In this document: in pieces, positions 28,874 to 39,174 of the stretch
Layout: each line of letters starts with the position of its first letter
How positions within the stretch are numbered: the stretch's first letter is position 1
Source of the DNA: Candidatus Kryptoniota bacterium
GTDB taxonomy: Bacteria; Bacteroidota; Ignavibacteria; Kryptoniales; Kryptoniaceae
Length of the DNA: 64,000 nt
Direction of reading: 5' to 3'
Assembly (NCBI GenBank): GCA_938074445.1
Contig: CALJEK010000039.1
Span: forward strand, 1-64,000
Position numbers and translations under genes: made by a program
Notes under the pieces: generated by a model
Told to the model about the DNA's origin: nothing
What the model saw: only the letters and a program-made list of their open reading frames with translations
The model's database searches: none

Positions 28874-28902
28874 AATTTAATACACGGAAAAATAAAAGTC
28901 AA
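28874..28902 (-). promoter_or_regulatory. Sigma-70-type promoter of the cytochrome oxidase operon
   Basis: Minus-strand TTGACT (28897-28902), 17-base spacer, TAAATT (28874-28879); start expected near 28867, about 40 bases before the first ATG. It has the same -35 and -10 as the nos operon promoter. Confidence 0.6.
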
Positions 28903-28929
28903 GTTTTCGTTGAGTTTTCGAGGCTTTTC

Positions 28930-28958
28930 TTGAAAAAGAAAATAATTTTAAATAGATT
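28930..28958 (+). promoter_or_regulatory. Sigma-70-type promoter before the HisA-like gene
   Basis: TTGAAA (28930-28935), 17-base spacer, TAGATT (28953-28958), about 31 bases before the ATG at 28990. It is divergent from the oxidase promoter in the same 162-base gap. Confidence 0.5.
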
Positions 28959-28989
28959 TAGGTAAACGCAAAGACGAAGCGGAAACAAA

Positions 28990-29706
28990 ATGATTCTTAT
29001 AATACCAACCATCGAAATAAGAGGTGGAAAATGCACCTGCGTGATACAAAGTTTGCCAGAAATTCCCAAAATTTATCCTGATGACCCAATTGAAGTTGCA
29101 AAAATATGGAGAAAGGAAAATGCAAAAGCACTATATCTGATTGATGCCGACGGAAAAATTGTTGGCAAACCACGAAATTTTGATATACTTAGAAAAATCG
29201 CCAATGCGGTTGATATACCTGTAATTGCAAGTGGTGGGTTTAGAAATTACGAAAGTGTTAAACGAGCGATTAAAGACGGAATTTTAAGAATAGCTCTTGA
29301 TACAGTCGTCTACAAAGATTTCGAACTTTTGAGGAAACTAATAGTTGAATTTATGCCTGAAAGAATTGCTCTACGCATAGAGGCTACGGATGAAAATATC
29401 ATCAATGAAAATGAAACTGCTTTTGAAGTAATTCAAAAGGTTAAAGAGGCTGGGATTGAAAGAATTATTTACAGTGATATACTTGAAGATGGAAGGATTA
29501 ACTTCAGAGCGCTTGAAAATCTGGCTAAAAAGGCGAAGATTAAAATTACGGTCGAGGGTGAATTAAATGGCTACCCAGATTTAAAGAAACTTTTAGAATT
29601 TGAAAAATACGGTGTTGACTCAGTTATAATTAACAAAGCTCTTTATCACAACAAATTCCCATGTCAACATCTTTGGAGAATGTCTGAGGCGGAGTTAAAC
29701 TTATAA
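28990..29706 (+). CDS. HisA/HisF-family TIM-barrel protein with altered catalytic acids
   Basis: 238 residues, close to HisA (ProFAR isomerase) in length and order. Family phosphate-binding stretches are present (IASGGFRN, and VIINKALYHNKF near the end). By my alignment to Thermotoga HisA the two catalytic Asp positions are Glu: D8 of IPAIDL reads IPTIEI, and D127 reads RIEAT, while the later EDG is kept. No his genes are nearby; the next gene is a methionine/folate enzyme 18 bases on. It is probably not the standard isomerase, and its substrate is unknown. Confidence 0.75.
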   Translation: MILIIPTIEIRGGKCTCVIQSLPEIPKIYPDDPIEVAKIWRKENAKALYLIDADGKIVGKPRNFDILRKIANAVDIPVIASGGFRNYESVKRAIKDGILRIALDTVVYKDFELLRKLIVEFMPERIALRIEATDENIINENETAFEVIQKVKEAGIERIIYSDILEDGRINFRALENLAKKAKIKITVEGELNGYPDLKKLLEFEKYGVDSVIINKALYHNKFPCQHLWRMSEAELNL

Positions 29707-29724
29707 ACAAAAATTTGAACAAAA

Positions 29725-31569
29725 ATGAAGAAACCATTTCTTGAAAGATTACTTGAAGATAGACCCATTATTTGCGACGGGGCGATGGGAACGATGCTTG
29801 ACCTATATGAATATCCGGAACAACCGCGATGTATACATAACTTATTAAACCCAGACATAGTCGCCAGAATTCACCGTGAGTATATTGAAGCTGGGGCGGA
29901 GATAATTGAGACCAATACCTTTGACGCAAATAGATTTCGACTTGAATTTTATCATCTTCAAGATAAAATTGAAGAAATCAACAAAGCGGGTGTTGAAATA
30001 GCAAAATCTGTCGCTGGTGATGATGTGTATGTTGCTGGCTCAATCGGACCAACGGGCAAATTGCTTGAGCCACTCGGAAAAGTCAAATTTCAACAAATTA
30101 AAGATGTGATAAAAGAACAAGCGGAAATATTGATCTCGGCAGGCGTTGACCTGATAATTCTTGAGACATTTGTTAGCTTGAACGAACTTGACGCTGCAAT
30201 TGAAGCGGTAAAGGAGATTTCAGATGAAATTCCGCTTATAGCTCAGAAAACATTTCCAGAGGATGGAGCGATTCTCGCAACGGATTTTCCAATTGAGGTT
30301 GTAAAGCATATAAAGGAAAAGGGCGTAACCGTAGTTGGCTCAAATTGCACCGTTGGACCTCAGCGTATGTTTTCTATTATAAAATCAATGTATCGGGATG
30401 ATATAATTTTATCTGCGCAACCAGCTGCTGGGATACCGACGCTCGTTGATGGTCGATCTGTCTATCACGCAAGTCCCGAATATCTTGCAACATATGCTAA
30501 ACAACTTGTTGAAGCCGGTGTTAAGATAATCGGGGCATGCTGTGGCTCAACCCCATCACATATAAGGGCGATAGCAAATGTTGTGAAAGATTTAAAATTT
30601 AAACGACCTGAAATTAACATCAAGTTAAAAGAGCAAAAACGGGAGGAAACAAAATCCACAGAGTCAAAAATTGAGGTAATTGCTCCGGAAGATAAAAAAT
30701 CAAACTTTGCAAAAAACATAGGAAAAAAGTTCTTAACAACAGTCGAACTCGATATTCCGCGCGGGCTTGATATGAGTTCAGTAATTGAGGGGGCGAGATA
30801 TTTGAAGGAAAATGGGATTGATGCAGTAAATATAACCGACGGAGCAAGGGCAAGATTTAGAATGGACCCAGTCGCAATCTCTAATCTTGTTCAAACCAAG
30901 GCTAAAATAGAAACCATCACTCACATCGCCTGCCGAGATAGAAATTTAATCGGACTGCAGGGACTTCTCTTAGGAGCATGGGCACTTGGAATTAAAAACA
31001 TACTTGCAATAACTGGGGACCCGACAAAGATCGGCGACTTCCCTCAAGCGACAACTGTTTCTGATGTCGATTCAATTGGACTTATAAAAATTTTAAAAAA
31101 TATGAATCACGGTCTTGATGCGGTTGGAAATACAATCGGCGAACCAACTAATTTTTTAATCGCTTGCGCAGCAAATCCAACTGTACAAAACCTTGATTAC
31201 GAAATTTCACGACTTGAGAAAAAAGTTGAAGCAGGTGCACAAATTGTTTTTACACAACCACTGTATGAAATGAAAACACTTGAACTTTTTGTCAAAAAGA
31301 TTGAACATTTAAAGATTCCAATTATGCTCGGCATCCTTCCACTTAGAAGCTACAAACATGCCGAATTCCTTCACAATGAGGTTCCAGGGATAAATATTCC
31401 CGATTGGGTTAGAGAAAAACTTTTTCTCGCCCATGATGATGCTGGTAAAGTTGGGATCGAAATATCTGCACAATTTTTAAAAGAGGCAAAACCTCTTATC
31501 CAAGGGGTATATCTGCTCCCACCTTTCAAAAAATACCACATCGCCGTTGAAATACTTCAAAAAATTTAA
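29725..31569 (+). CDS. Bifunctional homocysteine S-methyltransferase / methylenetetrahydrofolate reductase
   Basis: 614 residues. The first half (about 1-290) is a homocysteine methyltransferase barrel with the zinc cysteines in GSNCTVGP and GACCGSTP. A charged linker of about 45 residues follows. The second half (about 335-614) is MetF-like (VELDIPRGLD, LLLGAWALGIKNILAITGDP, FTQPLYEM). The arrangement matches YitJ-type fusions of Firmicutes and other phyla. It would link one-carbon folate metabolism to methionine synthesis. It follows the HisA-like gene by 18 bases. Confidence 0.92.
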   Translation: MKKPFLERLLEDRPIICDGAMGTMLDLYEYPEQPRCIHNLLNPDIVARIHREYIEAGAEIIETNTFDANRFRLEFYHLQDKIEEINKAGVEIAKSVAGDDVYVAGSIGPTGKLLEPLGKVKFQQIKDVIKEQAEILISAGVDLIILETFVSLNELDAAIEAVKEISDEIPLIAQKTFPEDGAILATDFPIEVVKHIKEKGVTVVGSNCTVGPQRMFSIIKSMYRDDIILSAQPAAGIPTLVDGRSVYHASPEYLATYAKQLVEAGVKIIGACCGSTPSHIRAIANVVKDLKFKRPEINIKLKEQKREETKSTESKIEVIAPEDKKSNFAKNIGKKFLTTVELDIPRGLDMSSVIEGARYLKENGIDAVNITDGARARFRMDPVAISNLVQTKAKIETITHIACRDRNLIGLQGLLLGAWALGIKNILAITGDPTKIGDFPQATTVSDVDSIGLIKILKNMNHGLDAVGNTIGEPTNFLIACAANPTVQNLDYEISRLEKKVEAGAQIVFTQPLYEMKTLELFVKKIEHLKIPIMLGILPLRSYKHAEFLHNEVPGINIPDWVREKLFLAHDDAGKVGIEISAQFLKEAKPLIQGVYLLPPFKKYHIAVEILQKI

Positions 31570-31588
31570 AAACAAATGAAAAGTGGAA

Positions 31589-32917
31589 ATGCTACCTGTC
31601 GAAATTATAGCTAAAAAAAGAAATGGTGAAAGACTAACCAAGGACGAAATTTCGTTCTTCATCAATGGGTATCTAAATGGCGCAATTCCCGACTATCAAA
31701 TGTCCGCCTTCCTGATGGCAATATATTTCCAAGGTATGGACTTTGAGGAAACAACATACCTCACAGAGATAATGCTTAACTCTGGGCATATTGTTGATCT
31801 CTCAGATATTCCTGGAATTAAGGTTGACAAACACTCAACAGGTGGTGTTGGCGACAAGGTTTCTTTAATCCTTGCGCCAATAGTTGCTGCAGCTGGCGTT
31901 CCTGTACCAATGATATCAGGTCGAGGGTTGGGTCACACAGGCGGAACTCTTGATAAGCTCGAATCAATCCCAGGATTTAGAACTAATCTTTCCATAGAAG
32001 AATACAAAAAAGTTATCTCAGAAATAGGTCTTGTGATGATTGGGCAAACTAAAGAAATTGCACCAGCTGACAAAAAAATTTACGCACTTCGCGATGTAAC
32101 AGCAACTGTTGAATCTATACCGTTGATCTCAGCAAGCATAATGAGCAAAAAACTTGCCGAAGGAATCGATGCCCTTGTCCTTGATGTGAAAACAGGGCAC
32201 GGTGCATTTATGAAAGAGTATGAAAAATCGCTTCAACTTGCGCAAGTGCTTTTCACGATAGGTAAAAATTTCGGCAAAAAAGTTATAGCATTTATAACCG
32301 ATATGAACCAACCACTTGGATATGCAGTTGGAAACTGGCTTGAGGTTGTTGAGTCAGTTCAATGTTTACGGGGACTTGATGTCCCAGACCTAATGTATAT
32401 AACCTATGTTCTCGCTGGAGCGATGATTATGCTTGGTGGGAAGGCTAACTCTTTAGAAGAGGGAATGAAAATTGCACAAAAAGTTGTTATCTCAGGCGAA
32501 GCTTATGAAAAATTTGTTCAACTTGTAGAAAAACAGGGTGGAGATGTAAGTTACATTGAGAACCTCGAAAAATATCCACTTCCGAAACATTCGATCGAAG
32601 TCAAAAGCACGCTTGATGGTTATGTTTATGAGATCGACGCCTTAGAAGTTGGGATGGTGGCTGTTATGCTTGGGGCTGGGAGAACAAAAGTTGATGACAT
32701 AATTGATCCAAAAGCAGGAATTGTTCTAAAGAAAAAAGTTGGTGATAAAGTTGAATTCGGGGAACAGCTTGCTGTTTTTTACACGGATAGAGATGAAGTT
32801 ATAAAAATTGCAAAGGAACGCTTAGCGAAAGCATTTAAAATAACCCCTCAAAAGCCGGAACCTTTAAAACTTGTAAAGGCAATAGTTGATGATAATGGCG
32901 TAAGAAACTGGGAATAA
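31589..32917 (+). CDS. pdp: Pyrimidine-nucleoside (thymidine) phosphorylase
   Basis: 442 residues. Motifs of the family are intact: KVDKHSTGGVGDKVS near residue 80, SGRGLGHTGGTLDKLES, and DVKTGHGAFM. It cleaves pyrimidine nucleosides with phosphate. ATG 31589 is taken over a GTG two codons upstream. The lack of a clear thymidine-only signature leaves Pdp versus DeoA open. It ends just before a strong terminator. Confidence 0.92.
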   Translation: MLPVEIIAKKRNGERLTKDEISFFINGYLNGAIPDYQMSAFLMAIYFQGMDFEETTYLTEIMLNSGHIVDLSDIPGIKVDKHSTGGVGDKVSLILAPIVAAAGVPVPMISGRGLGHTGGTLDKLESIPGFRTNLSIEEYKKVISEIGLVMIGQTKEIAPADKKIYALRDVTATVESIPLISASIMSKKLAEGIDALVLDVKTGHGAFMKEYEKSLQLAQVLFTIGKNFGKKVIAFITDMNQPLGYAVGNWLEVVESVQCLRGLDVPDLMYITYVLAGAMIMLGGKANSLEEGMKIAQKVVISGEAYEKFVQLVEKQGGDVSYIENLEKYPLPKHSIEVKSTLDGYVYEIDALEVGMVAVMLGAGRTKVDDIIDPKAGIVLKKKVGDKVEFGEQLAVFYTDRDEVIKIAKERLAKAFKITPQKPEPLKLVKAIVDDNGVRNWE

Positions 32918-32918
32918 A

Positions 32919-32945
32919 AAAGGGCAGGCTTAAAGCCTGCCCTTT
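32919..32945. terminator. Bidirectional terminator between convergent genes
   Basis: AAAGGGCAGGC pairs with GCCTGCCCTTT around a 5-base loop. On the minus strand the stem runs into six T, on the plus strand into TTT then CC. It closes the nonaheme cytochrome gene and pdp. Confidence 0.85.
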
Positions 32946-32966
32946 CCTTAACCTTTCATCAGCACA

Positions 32967-35051
32967 TCACTTGAGCAATACCATCTTTTTCGTTGCAACG
33001 AACTCATCGGCAGTTAACCTATAGAAGTAAACACCGCTTGCAAGTCCAGATGCGTTGAAATCAACTGTGTGTACACCAGCCCTCATATATCCATCTACCA
33101 AAACGCTTACCCTTTCACCTAAAGCATTAAATACCTCAAGTTTAACTTTAGCATCCTTTGGCAAAGCAAACGCTATCTTTGTGCTAGGATTGAATGGGTT
33201 CGGATAGTTCTGATAAAGTTCAAATTTAATCGGCACATCATAGGTTGGGAATTCAACACCTGTAATTTTGCTAATTGAAAGCTGAAGCAATCTCACGACA
33301 TATTTCGGATTGTGGACACCATGGCTTTTATCTTCAACAACATAACGATAGTTCCAATAAGCTTGCTTCAATCTAACCGAGTCTGGATCAGTTCTAATTT
33401 GCTGCCAGTCAACTCTTGGTTCTCCTCTCGGTGGCAATGCGATTGCAAGTTTTTCAACTAAACCATCAACCTCCTTCATAAATGGTTCAACAACACCATC
33501 CATATCATAGTCATAAGAAGCAATTATATCATCGAACTTAGTTATACCAGTATGGCATGTCACGCAACCGGTTATGTTATCATACTCTTGACCATCGGGA
33601 GCGATATATTTCATCTTCCAAGTATGCATTCCAATTTTATCTCTCGCAACATGACCAGTATCTGGGGTTGCGGACATATGACAGCCGACGCATGCATTTT
33701 CAACAAGTCGATGTCCAACGCTGCTTGGCATAGTTTCGCCCCAAGTGAAACCATTCTGCCCAAGATAAACATCACCAGCTCCAGCGTAGTGCGGTCCCCA
33801 AAATGGGCTAAGATTTGCCGTAATATATGTTAAAGCGTTTCTGCGATACTTATGACAATTAACACAGAGTTTACCTTTGCCAAGGTTAATTTGTGAATAG
33901 TTAAACCCATTCGCAAGTGTATCCGCCGATGCAGGTGCTTCTCTTAACTCCATTGAGTGCGGATCATGGCAGGTTTGACAAACTATCTTCGTGTGAGTGA
34001 TCGCACTATAACCTGTTGACGCCCTGTTATCAAATTGCTCATTTTTAACAAAGCTTACGAAAGCAGCGCCATCGTGGCAACGAACGCAAACATTAAGATT
34101 ATACTGCCCTGGTTGAATTGGCTGTGCTCCAGATGCAGTATTTCTAAAGCCACTTGACCAAACTGCTTCGGCATGACCTGAGTATTCCCACTGCACATAG
34201 CGATTATATCTCCAAGGTTTATTATGGCATTGAGCGCAAACTTCAGGATTCATCGTCTTTGGTTGTGTTCCAGCCCCAAAGTGAGCAGGATTTTTTGGAC
34301 CATGACAGTTTTCACATCCAATAGTTGCAAGTAGACTTAACCCTTTCTTATCAGTTGTTAAAAGTGAATCAAATAGCCCAGCTCTTGGTGGCTTCCATTG
34401 ATTCCAATCAAATCCAAGCTGTGTTGCAACATCGTCAAACCCACTATTGTTTGCCATTGTGTTGTAACCTGTCGTATGACATCTCCAACAGGAAGGACCC
34501 CAGTATGGAGTTAATTTCCCATTCATACCGCGCTCAAATATTGTCGCATGCCCAGAAGAACTCCACTTTGAATAGACATCAGGGGTTGGACTTTTATGAC
34601 AGCTTGCACAGTTAAGAGTTTGGCTACCTATGTTTTTCCAGTCAACGCCAGTGTAATTTGCTGCAATGATTGTAATAGTAGTATCGTCAACACCATTAAC
34701 AACAAGTTTAATTTGATAGGTCCCAGCTAAATCTGGAGTAAATGAAACCAATTGGGCACTTGTGCTACTCAAAACCGCATTTGAGTTCGTAGGCTTACTG
34801 ACGATTGACCACTCATAACTTGTGGCAGGTTTGAAAGCCGTATCACCAGAAATATCGTAACCCATAAGCCATACAACTGTGCCAGTCCCAACGACAGATA
34901 AACCAGAAGATACACTATCAAGGTTTGCAATTCCCATTTCTTTTAATTCATGTGGGGACATTCCCTTAATTTTGATGTAAGCCTTTTGGGCAAGGAGCGG
35001 AAAACTCAGGATTAAAAACAGGAGCAATAAAGTTATTGCTTTGGCTTTCAT
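32967..35051 (-). CDS. Secreted nonaheme cytochrome c with a T9SS sorting domain
   Basis: 694 residues. A signal peptide (about 1-21) and an Ig/PKD-like beta domain (about 45-132) precede nine CxxCH sites at C148, C188, C246, C272, C322, C358, C396, C454 and C496. The C-terminal about 80 residues form a type A T9SS sorting domain (FELYQNYPNPFNPSTKI, GLASGVYFYRL, KKMVLLK). T9SS cargo is moved across the outer membrane, so the hemes should be at or beyond the cell surface. It is monocistronic, with a sigma-54-type promoter 41 bases upstream and a terminator behind. An extracellular electron-transfer or extracellular reductase role is likely; the substrate is unknown. Confidence 0.9.
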   Translation of the reverse strand: MKAKAITLLLLFLILSFPLLAQKAYIKIKGMSPHELKEMGIANLDSVSSGLSVVGTGTVVWLMGYDISGDTAFKPATSYEWSIVSKPTNSNAVLSSTSAQLVSFTPDLAGTYQIKLVVNGVDDTTITIIAANYTGVDWKNIGSQTLNCASCHKSPTPDVYSKWSSSGHATIFERGMNGKLTPYWGPSCWRCHTTGYNTMANNSGFDDVATQLGFDWNQWKPPRAGLFDSLLTTDKKGLSLLATIGCENCHGPKNPAHFGAGTQPKTMNPEVCAQCHNKPWRYNRYVQWEYSGHAEAVWSSGFRNTASGAQPIQPGQYNLNVCVRCHDGAAFVSFVKNEQFDNRASTGYSAITHTKIVCQTCHDPHSMELREAPASADTLANGFNYSQINLGKGKLCVNCHKYRRNALTYITANLSPFWGPHYAGAGDVYLGQNGFTWGETMPSSVGHRLVENACVGCHMSATPDTGHVARDKIGMHTWKMKYIAPDGQEYDNITGCVTCHTGITKFDDIIASYDYDMDGVVEPFMKEVDGLVEKLAIALPPRGEPRVDWQQIRTDPDSVRLKQAYWNYRYVVEDKSHGVHNPKYVVRLLQLSISKITGVEFPTYDVPIKFELYQNYPNPFNPSTKIAFALPKDAKVKLEVFNALGERVSVLVDGYMRAGVHTVDFNASGLASGVYFYRLTADEFVATKKMVLLK

Positions 35052-35091
35052 AAATACTCCAAATATTTAGTTTTTAAGGCATTAAAATTTA

Positions 35092-35109
35092 TAGCAATTC
35101 TTATGCCAA
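35092..35109 (-). promoter_or_regulatory. Sigma-54-type promoter before the nonaheme cytochrome
   Basis: Minus strand reads TTGGCATAAGAATTGCTA: TGGCAT, five bases, TTGC, with exactly ten bases between the -24 GG and -12 GC. This is one mismatch from the TGGCAC-N5-TTGC consensus. Transcription would start near 35083, about 32 bases before the ATG. Confidence 0.6.
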
Positions 35110-35208
35110 TCAAAAAATTTAAAAAATTTTAAGTTTTTGAGAGATACATGTGCTAAAATGCCACAACTTACAAAAATTAGACGTCTCTTCATTCAACAAA
35201 ATTAAAAG

Positions 35209-36369
<1,161 letters not shown>

Positions 36370-36372
36370 TTA

Positions 36373-36549
36373 TCATACTTCCTCTTCGGCAACTTGATGC
36401 AGCTCGTCCGCCACCTCCTCCTCATCGAGATCGACAACTATATCTTTCATCAGGTCATTTATTAACCAATTCGCTATCATATATCCAACTGCAAGACCGA
36501 CGCCAAGTGCGGTTAATCCAGCGAGAACGATTTTAACTTCCTTCTTCAT
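36373..36549 (-). CDS. Small single-helix membrane protein, unknown function
   Basis: 58 residues: a short basic start (MKKEVK), one membrane helix (about 7-30, GLTALGVGLAVGYMIANW) and a very acidic tail (DLDEEEVADELHQ). It sits 4 bases after the ABC transporter gene lolD and 12 bases before tgt, all in one direction. The gene is too short for most predictors, but spacing and charge pattern support it. Not a YajC relative by its sequence. Family not recognised. Confidence 0.6.
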   Translation of the reverse strand: MKKEVKIVLAGLTALGVGLAVGYMIANWLINDLMKDIVVDLDEEEVADELHQVAEEEV

Positions 36550-36553
36550 TTTC

Positions 36554-37273
36554 TCATCCTGATTTTGTTTTAAAATTTCTTTCAGTTGTTATGATTTCGT
36601 AAATTTTCCCGTCAACTATTTTTATAATTCTGTTTGCCATCTCCGCAAGCTTTTCATTATGAGTTGCGATTATAAAAGTTTGCTTGTATTTTCTATTTAG
36701 GTCGAACATCAGATTATGAAGTGCTTCTGCATTTTGACTGTCGAGATTTCCTGATGGTTCATCAGCAAGAATTATTTCGGGTGAATTCATCAAAGCCCTC
36801 GCAACCGCTACTCTTTGTTGCTCACCGCCAGAAAGCTCCGACGGTTTATGATGCACCCTGTCGGCAAGTCCAACTTCCTTAAGAAGCTCGTATGCTTTCT
36901 CTTTAACTTCATCAAAGCTTTTGCCTGCTATCATCGCTGGCATCGCGACATTTTCAATTGCTGTAAATTCAGGCAGTAGATGGTGAAATTGGAAAACGAA
37001 ACCAATTTTTTTATTTCTAAACTTTGCTATCTCAACATCAGACATTTTAAACACATCAATACCGTCAATGTAAACTTTGCCCTCGCTCGGTCTATCAAGC
37101 GCACCAATGATATGAAGAAGTGTACTTTTCCCAGCGCCAGATGCCCCAACTATCGCTATCATCTCGCCCTTTTTAACATCAAAACTTATTCCCTTCAAAA
37201 CATGAATCTTAACACTTTTGCCGAGCCAAAAAATTTTATGTATATTCTCCACCCTCAAAATTATCTCGCTCAA
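36554..37273 (-). CDS. lolD: Lipoprotein-release ABC transporter ATP-binding protein (LolD-like)
   Basis: 239 residues. Walker [10 protein letters not shown], signature [15 protein letters not shown], Walker [10 protein letters not shown] and the switch His in ATHNEKLA are all present. The closest functional match is LolD/MacB-type ATPases that power lipoprotein or substrate export with a FtsX-like permease; the permease is not adjacent. The start is TTG, preceded by GGATGGG. It follows icd by 20 bases. Confidence 0.85.
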   Translation of the reverse strand: MSEIILRVENIHKIFWLGKSVKIHVLKGISFDVKKGEMIAIVGASGAGKSTLLHIIGALDRPSEGKVYIDGIDVFKMSDVEIAKFRNKKIGFVFQFHHLLPEFTAIENVAMPAMIAGKSFDEVKEKAYELLKEVGLADRVHHKPSELSGGEQQRVAVARALMNSPEIILADEPSGNLDSQNAEALHNLMFDLNRKYKQTFIIATHNEKLAEMANRIIKIVDGKIYEIITTERNFKTKSG

Positions 37274-37293
37274 ATCCCATCCATTCTAAATTA

Positions 37294-38577
37294 TTATTTC
37301 ACAGCAAAAATTTCGCTTAAATCGCACTTCATTATGTTTTCAACAATCCTTTGAGCAAACTCGCTTGTTTTAACCTCAGTGGCACCTTCCATCTGGCGCG
37401 CAAAGTCATACGTCACATACTTTTGCTTTATCGTCTCTTGCATACCATATTCAATCAATTTAGCGACCTCTTTCCAACCGATATATTCAAACATCATAAC
37501 ACCCGAAAGAATAACTGAACCAGGATTAACCTTGTCAAGCCCAGCATATTTCGGAGCGGTACCATGAGTTGCCTCAAAAACAGCATAAAAATCACTGATA
37601 TTTCCACCTGGCGCAATTCCAAGCCCGCCGACGAGCGCAGCTGCAGCATCGGATAGATAATCACCATTAAGATTTGGCGTTGCTATAACATCATATTCAG
37701 CAGGTCTTGTGATTAACTGCTGGAACATATTATCTGCGATCCTGTCCTTGATGACAATTTTGCTATCCGGCTGTTTACCACCGTAATCTTTGTTAAGTTC
37801 TTCCTCTGTTATGACATACTCTCTAAACTCTTCAAGCGCGACTTGATATCCCCATTCGCGGAAAGCACCCTCCGTAAATTTCATTATATTTCCCTTATGA
37901 ACAAGCGTCACGCTTTTACGTCCGTTTTCAATTGCATATTTGATCGCCTTGCGAACAAGTCTTTTCGAACCAAACTCAGACATCGGTTTAACACCGATTC
38001 CTGAATCACTCCTAACCTTAATCCCAAACTCCTTCTCAAGTATATCAATCATCTTCAATGCTTCAGGCGAGCCCATTTTCCATTCAATTCCAGCATAAAC
38101 ATCTTCGGTGTTCTCTCGGAAAATAACAACATCAACATCTTGAGGTCTTTTCATTGGGCTTGGAACGCCCTCGTAATATTTAACAGGTCTAACGCATGCA
38201 TAAAGGTCTAAAACTTGTCTCAATGTTACATTCAAACTTCTTATACCACCACCAACAGGAGTTGTAAGAGGTCCCTTAATAGCAATTATATGTTCTTTAA
38301 TAGCCTCAAGCGTATCATCAGGAAGCCATACTTCGCGACCGTAAACTTTATTCGCTTTCTCACCAGCATAAATTTCAAACCATACAACTTTTTTCTTCCC
38401 GTTATAAGCCTTCTCAACAGCAGCATCAAAAACCATTCTCGCTGCCCTCCATATATCAGGTCCTGTTCCGTCGCCCTCAATAAATGGAATTATTGGATTG
38501 TCAGGAACATTTAATTTGCCATCTTTGATTGTTATTTTCTCGCCCTCAGAAGGTGGCACTAATTTTTCATATGCCAT
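37294..38577 (-). CDS. icd: Isocitrate dehydrogenase, NADP type
   Basis: 427 residues, as in the homodimeric bacterial enzyme. Substrate-binding SLNVTLRQ-like residues and the catalytic [14 protein letters not shown] box are intact, followed by [13 protein letters not shown] and [12 protein letters not shown]. It oxidises isocitrate to 2-oxoglutarate in the TCA cycle. AGGAGG precedes the ATG at good spacing. It follows the HIT gene by 17 bases. Confidence 0.95.
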   Translation of the reverse strand: MAYEKLVPPSEGEKITIKDGKLNVPDNPIIPFIEGDGTGPDIWRAARMVFDAAVEKAYNGKKKVVWFEIYAGEKANKVYGREVWLPDDTLEAIKEHIIAIKGPLTTPVGGGIRSLNVTLRQVLDLYACVRPVKYYEGVPSPMKRPQDVDVVIFRENTEDVYAGIEWKMGSPEALKMIDILEKEFGIKVRSDSGIGVKPMSEFGSKRLVRKAIKYAIENGRKSVTLVHKGNIMKFTEGAFREWGYQVALEEFREYVITEEELNKDYGGKQPDSKIVIKDRIADNMFQQLITRPAEYDVIATPNLNGDYLSDAAAALVGGLGIAPGGNISDFYAVFEATHGTAPKYAGLDKVNPGSVILSGVMMFEYIGWKEVAKLIEYGMQETIKQKYVTYDFARQMEGATEVKTSEFAQRIVENIMKCDLSEIFAVK

Positions 38578-38594
38578 ATTTTCATTACCTCCTG

Positions 38595-39050
38595 TTAAAT
38601 TATTTGTGTTTTAGGTTCGCTTATTCTTTGCTTTATTAAACTTGCGTATTTTTCAATCTCTCCCTTCGCATATTTTTTAATGATAGGCTTAAACTTCAGC
38701 CCATCACCAGAATATCTTGGTATTATATGAAAATGCAAATGCGGTATTCTCTGCCCAGCTACAAATCCATTATTTGAGACAAGGTTAAAACCACCCGGTT
38801 TTGGTTCAATTGAATCCATAATCGCTTGCGCAACAATCTTCACCGCTTTCAAAAGATATAAGTAAAGTTCCTCAGGCAAGGATAAAAAGTTATCATAATG
38901 CTCCTTCGGAATTACAAGAGCATGCCCAAAATTAACAGGATTAATATCAAGAATTGAAATGATATGCTCATCTTCATAAAGAATCTCCGCCTTCTCAAGA
39001 CCCTCAATAATTCTACAAAACACGCAATTTTCTTGAAACTTTGAGCCCAT
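38595..39050 (-). CDS. HIT-family hydrolase
   Basis: 151 residues from ATG 39050 ([12 protein letters not shown]). The histidine triad is HLHFHIIPR. Zinc cysteines may be in CVFC near the start. These enzymes hydrolyse nucleoside phosphate derivatives such as ADP-ribose-like or AMP-conjugate substrates; the substrate cannot be assigned. A longer frame would overlap the divergent glycosyltransferase leader. Confidence 0.9.
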   Translation of the reverse strand: MGSKFQENCVFCRIIEGLEKAEILYEDEHIISILDINPVNFGHALVIPKEHYDNFLSLPEELYLYLLKAVKIVAQAIMDSIEPKPGGFNLVSNNGFVAGQRIPHLHFHIIPRYSGDGLKFKPIIKKYAKGEIEKYASLIKQRISEPKTQII

Positions 39051-39174
39051 GAGCTTTCGCAAAAGTTTATGGCGAAAAATTTCACTATCACAGTTAAATT
39101 TAATCAAACAGCGAATAAATAACAATTTTGTTTTGCGCTGTCCCCGACTTAAATTTTATCAAAAACTTTACTTG

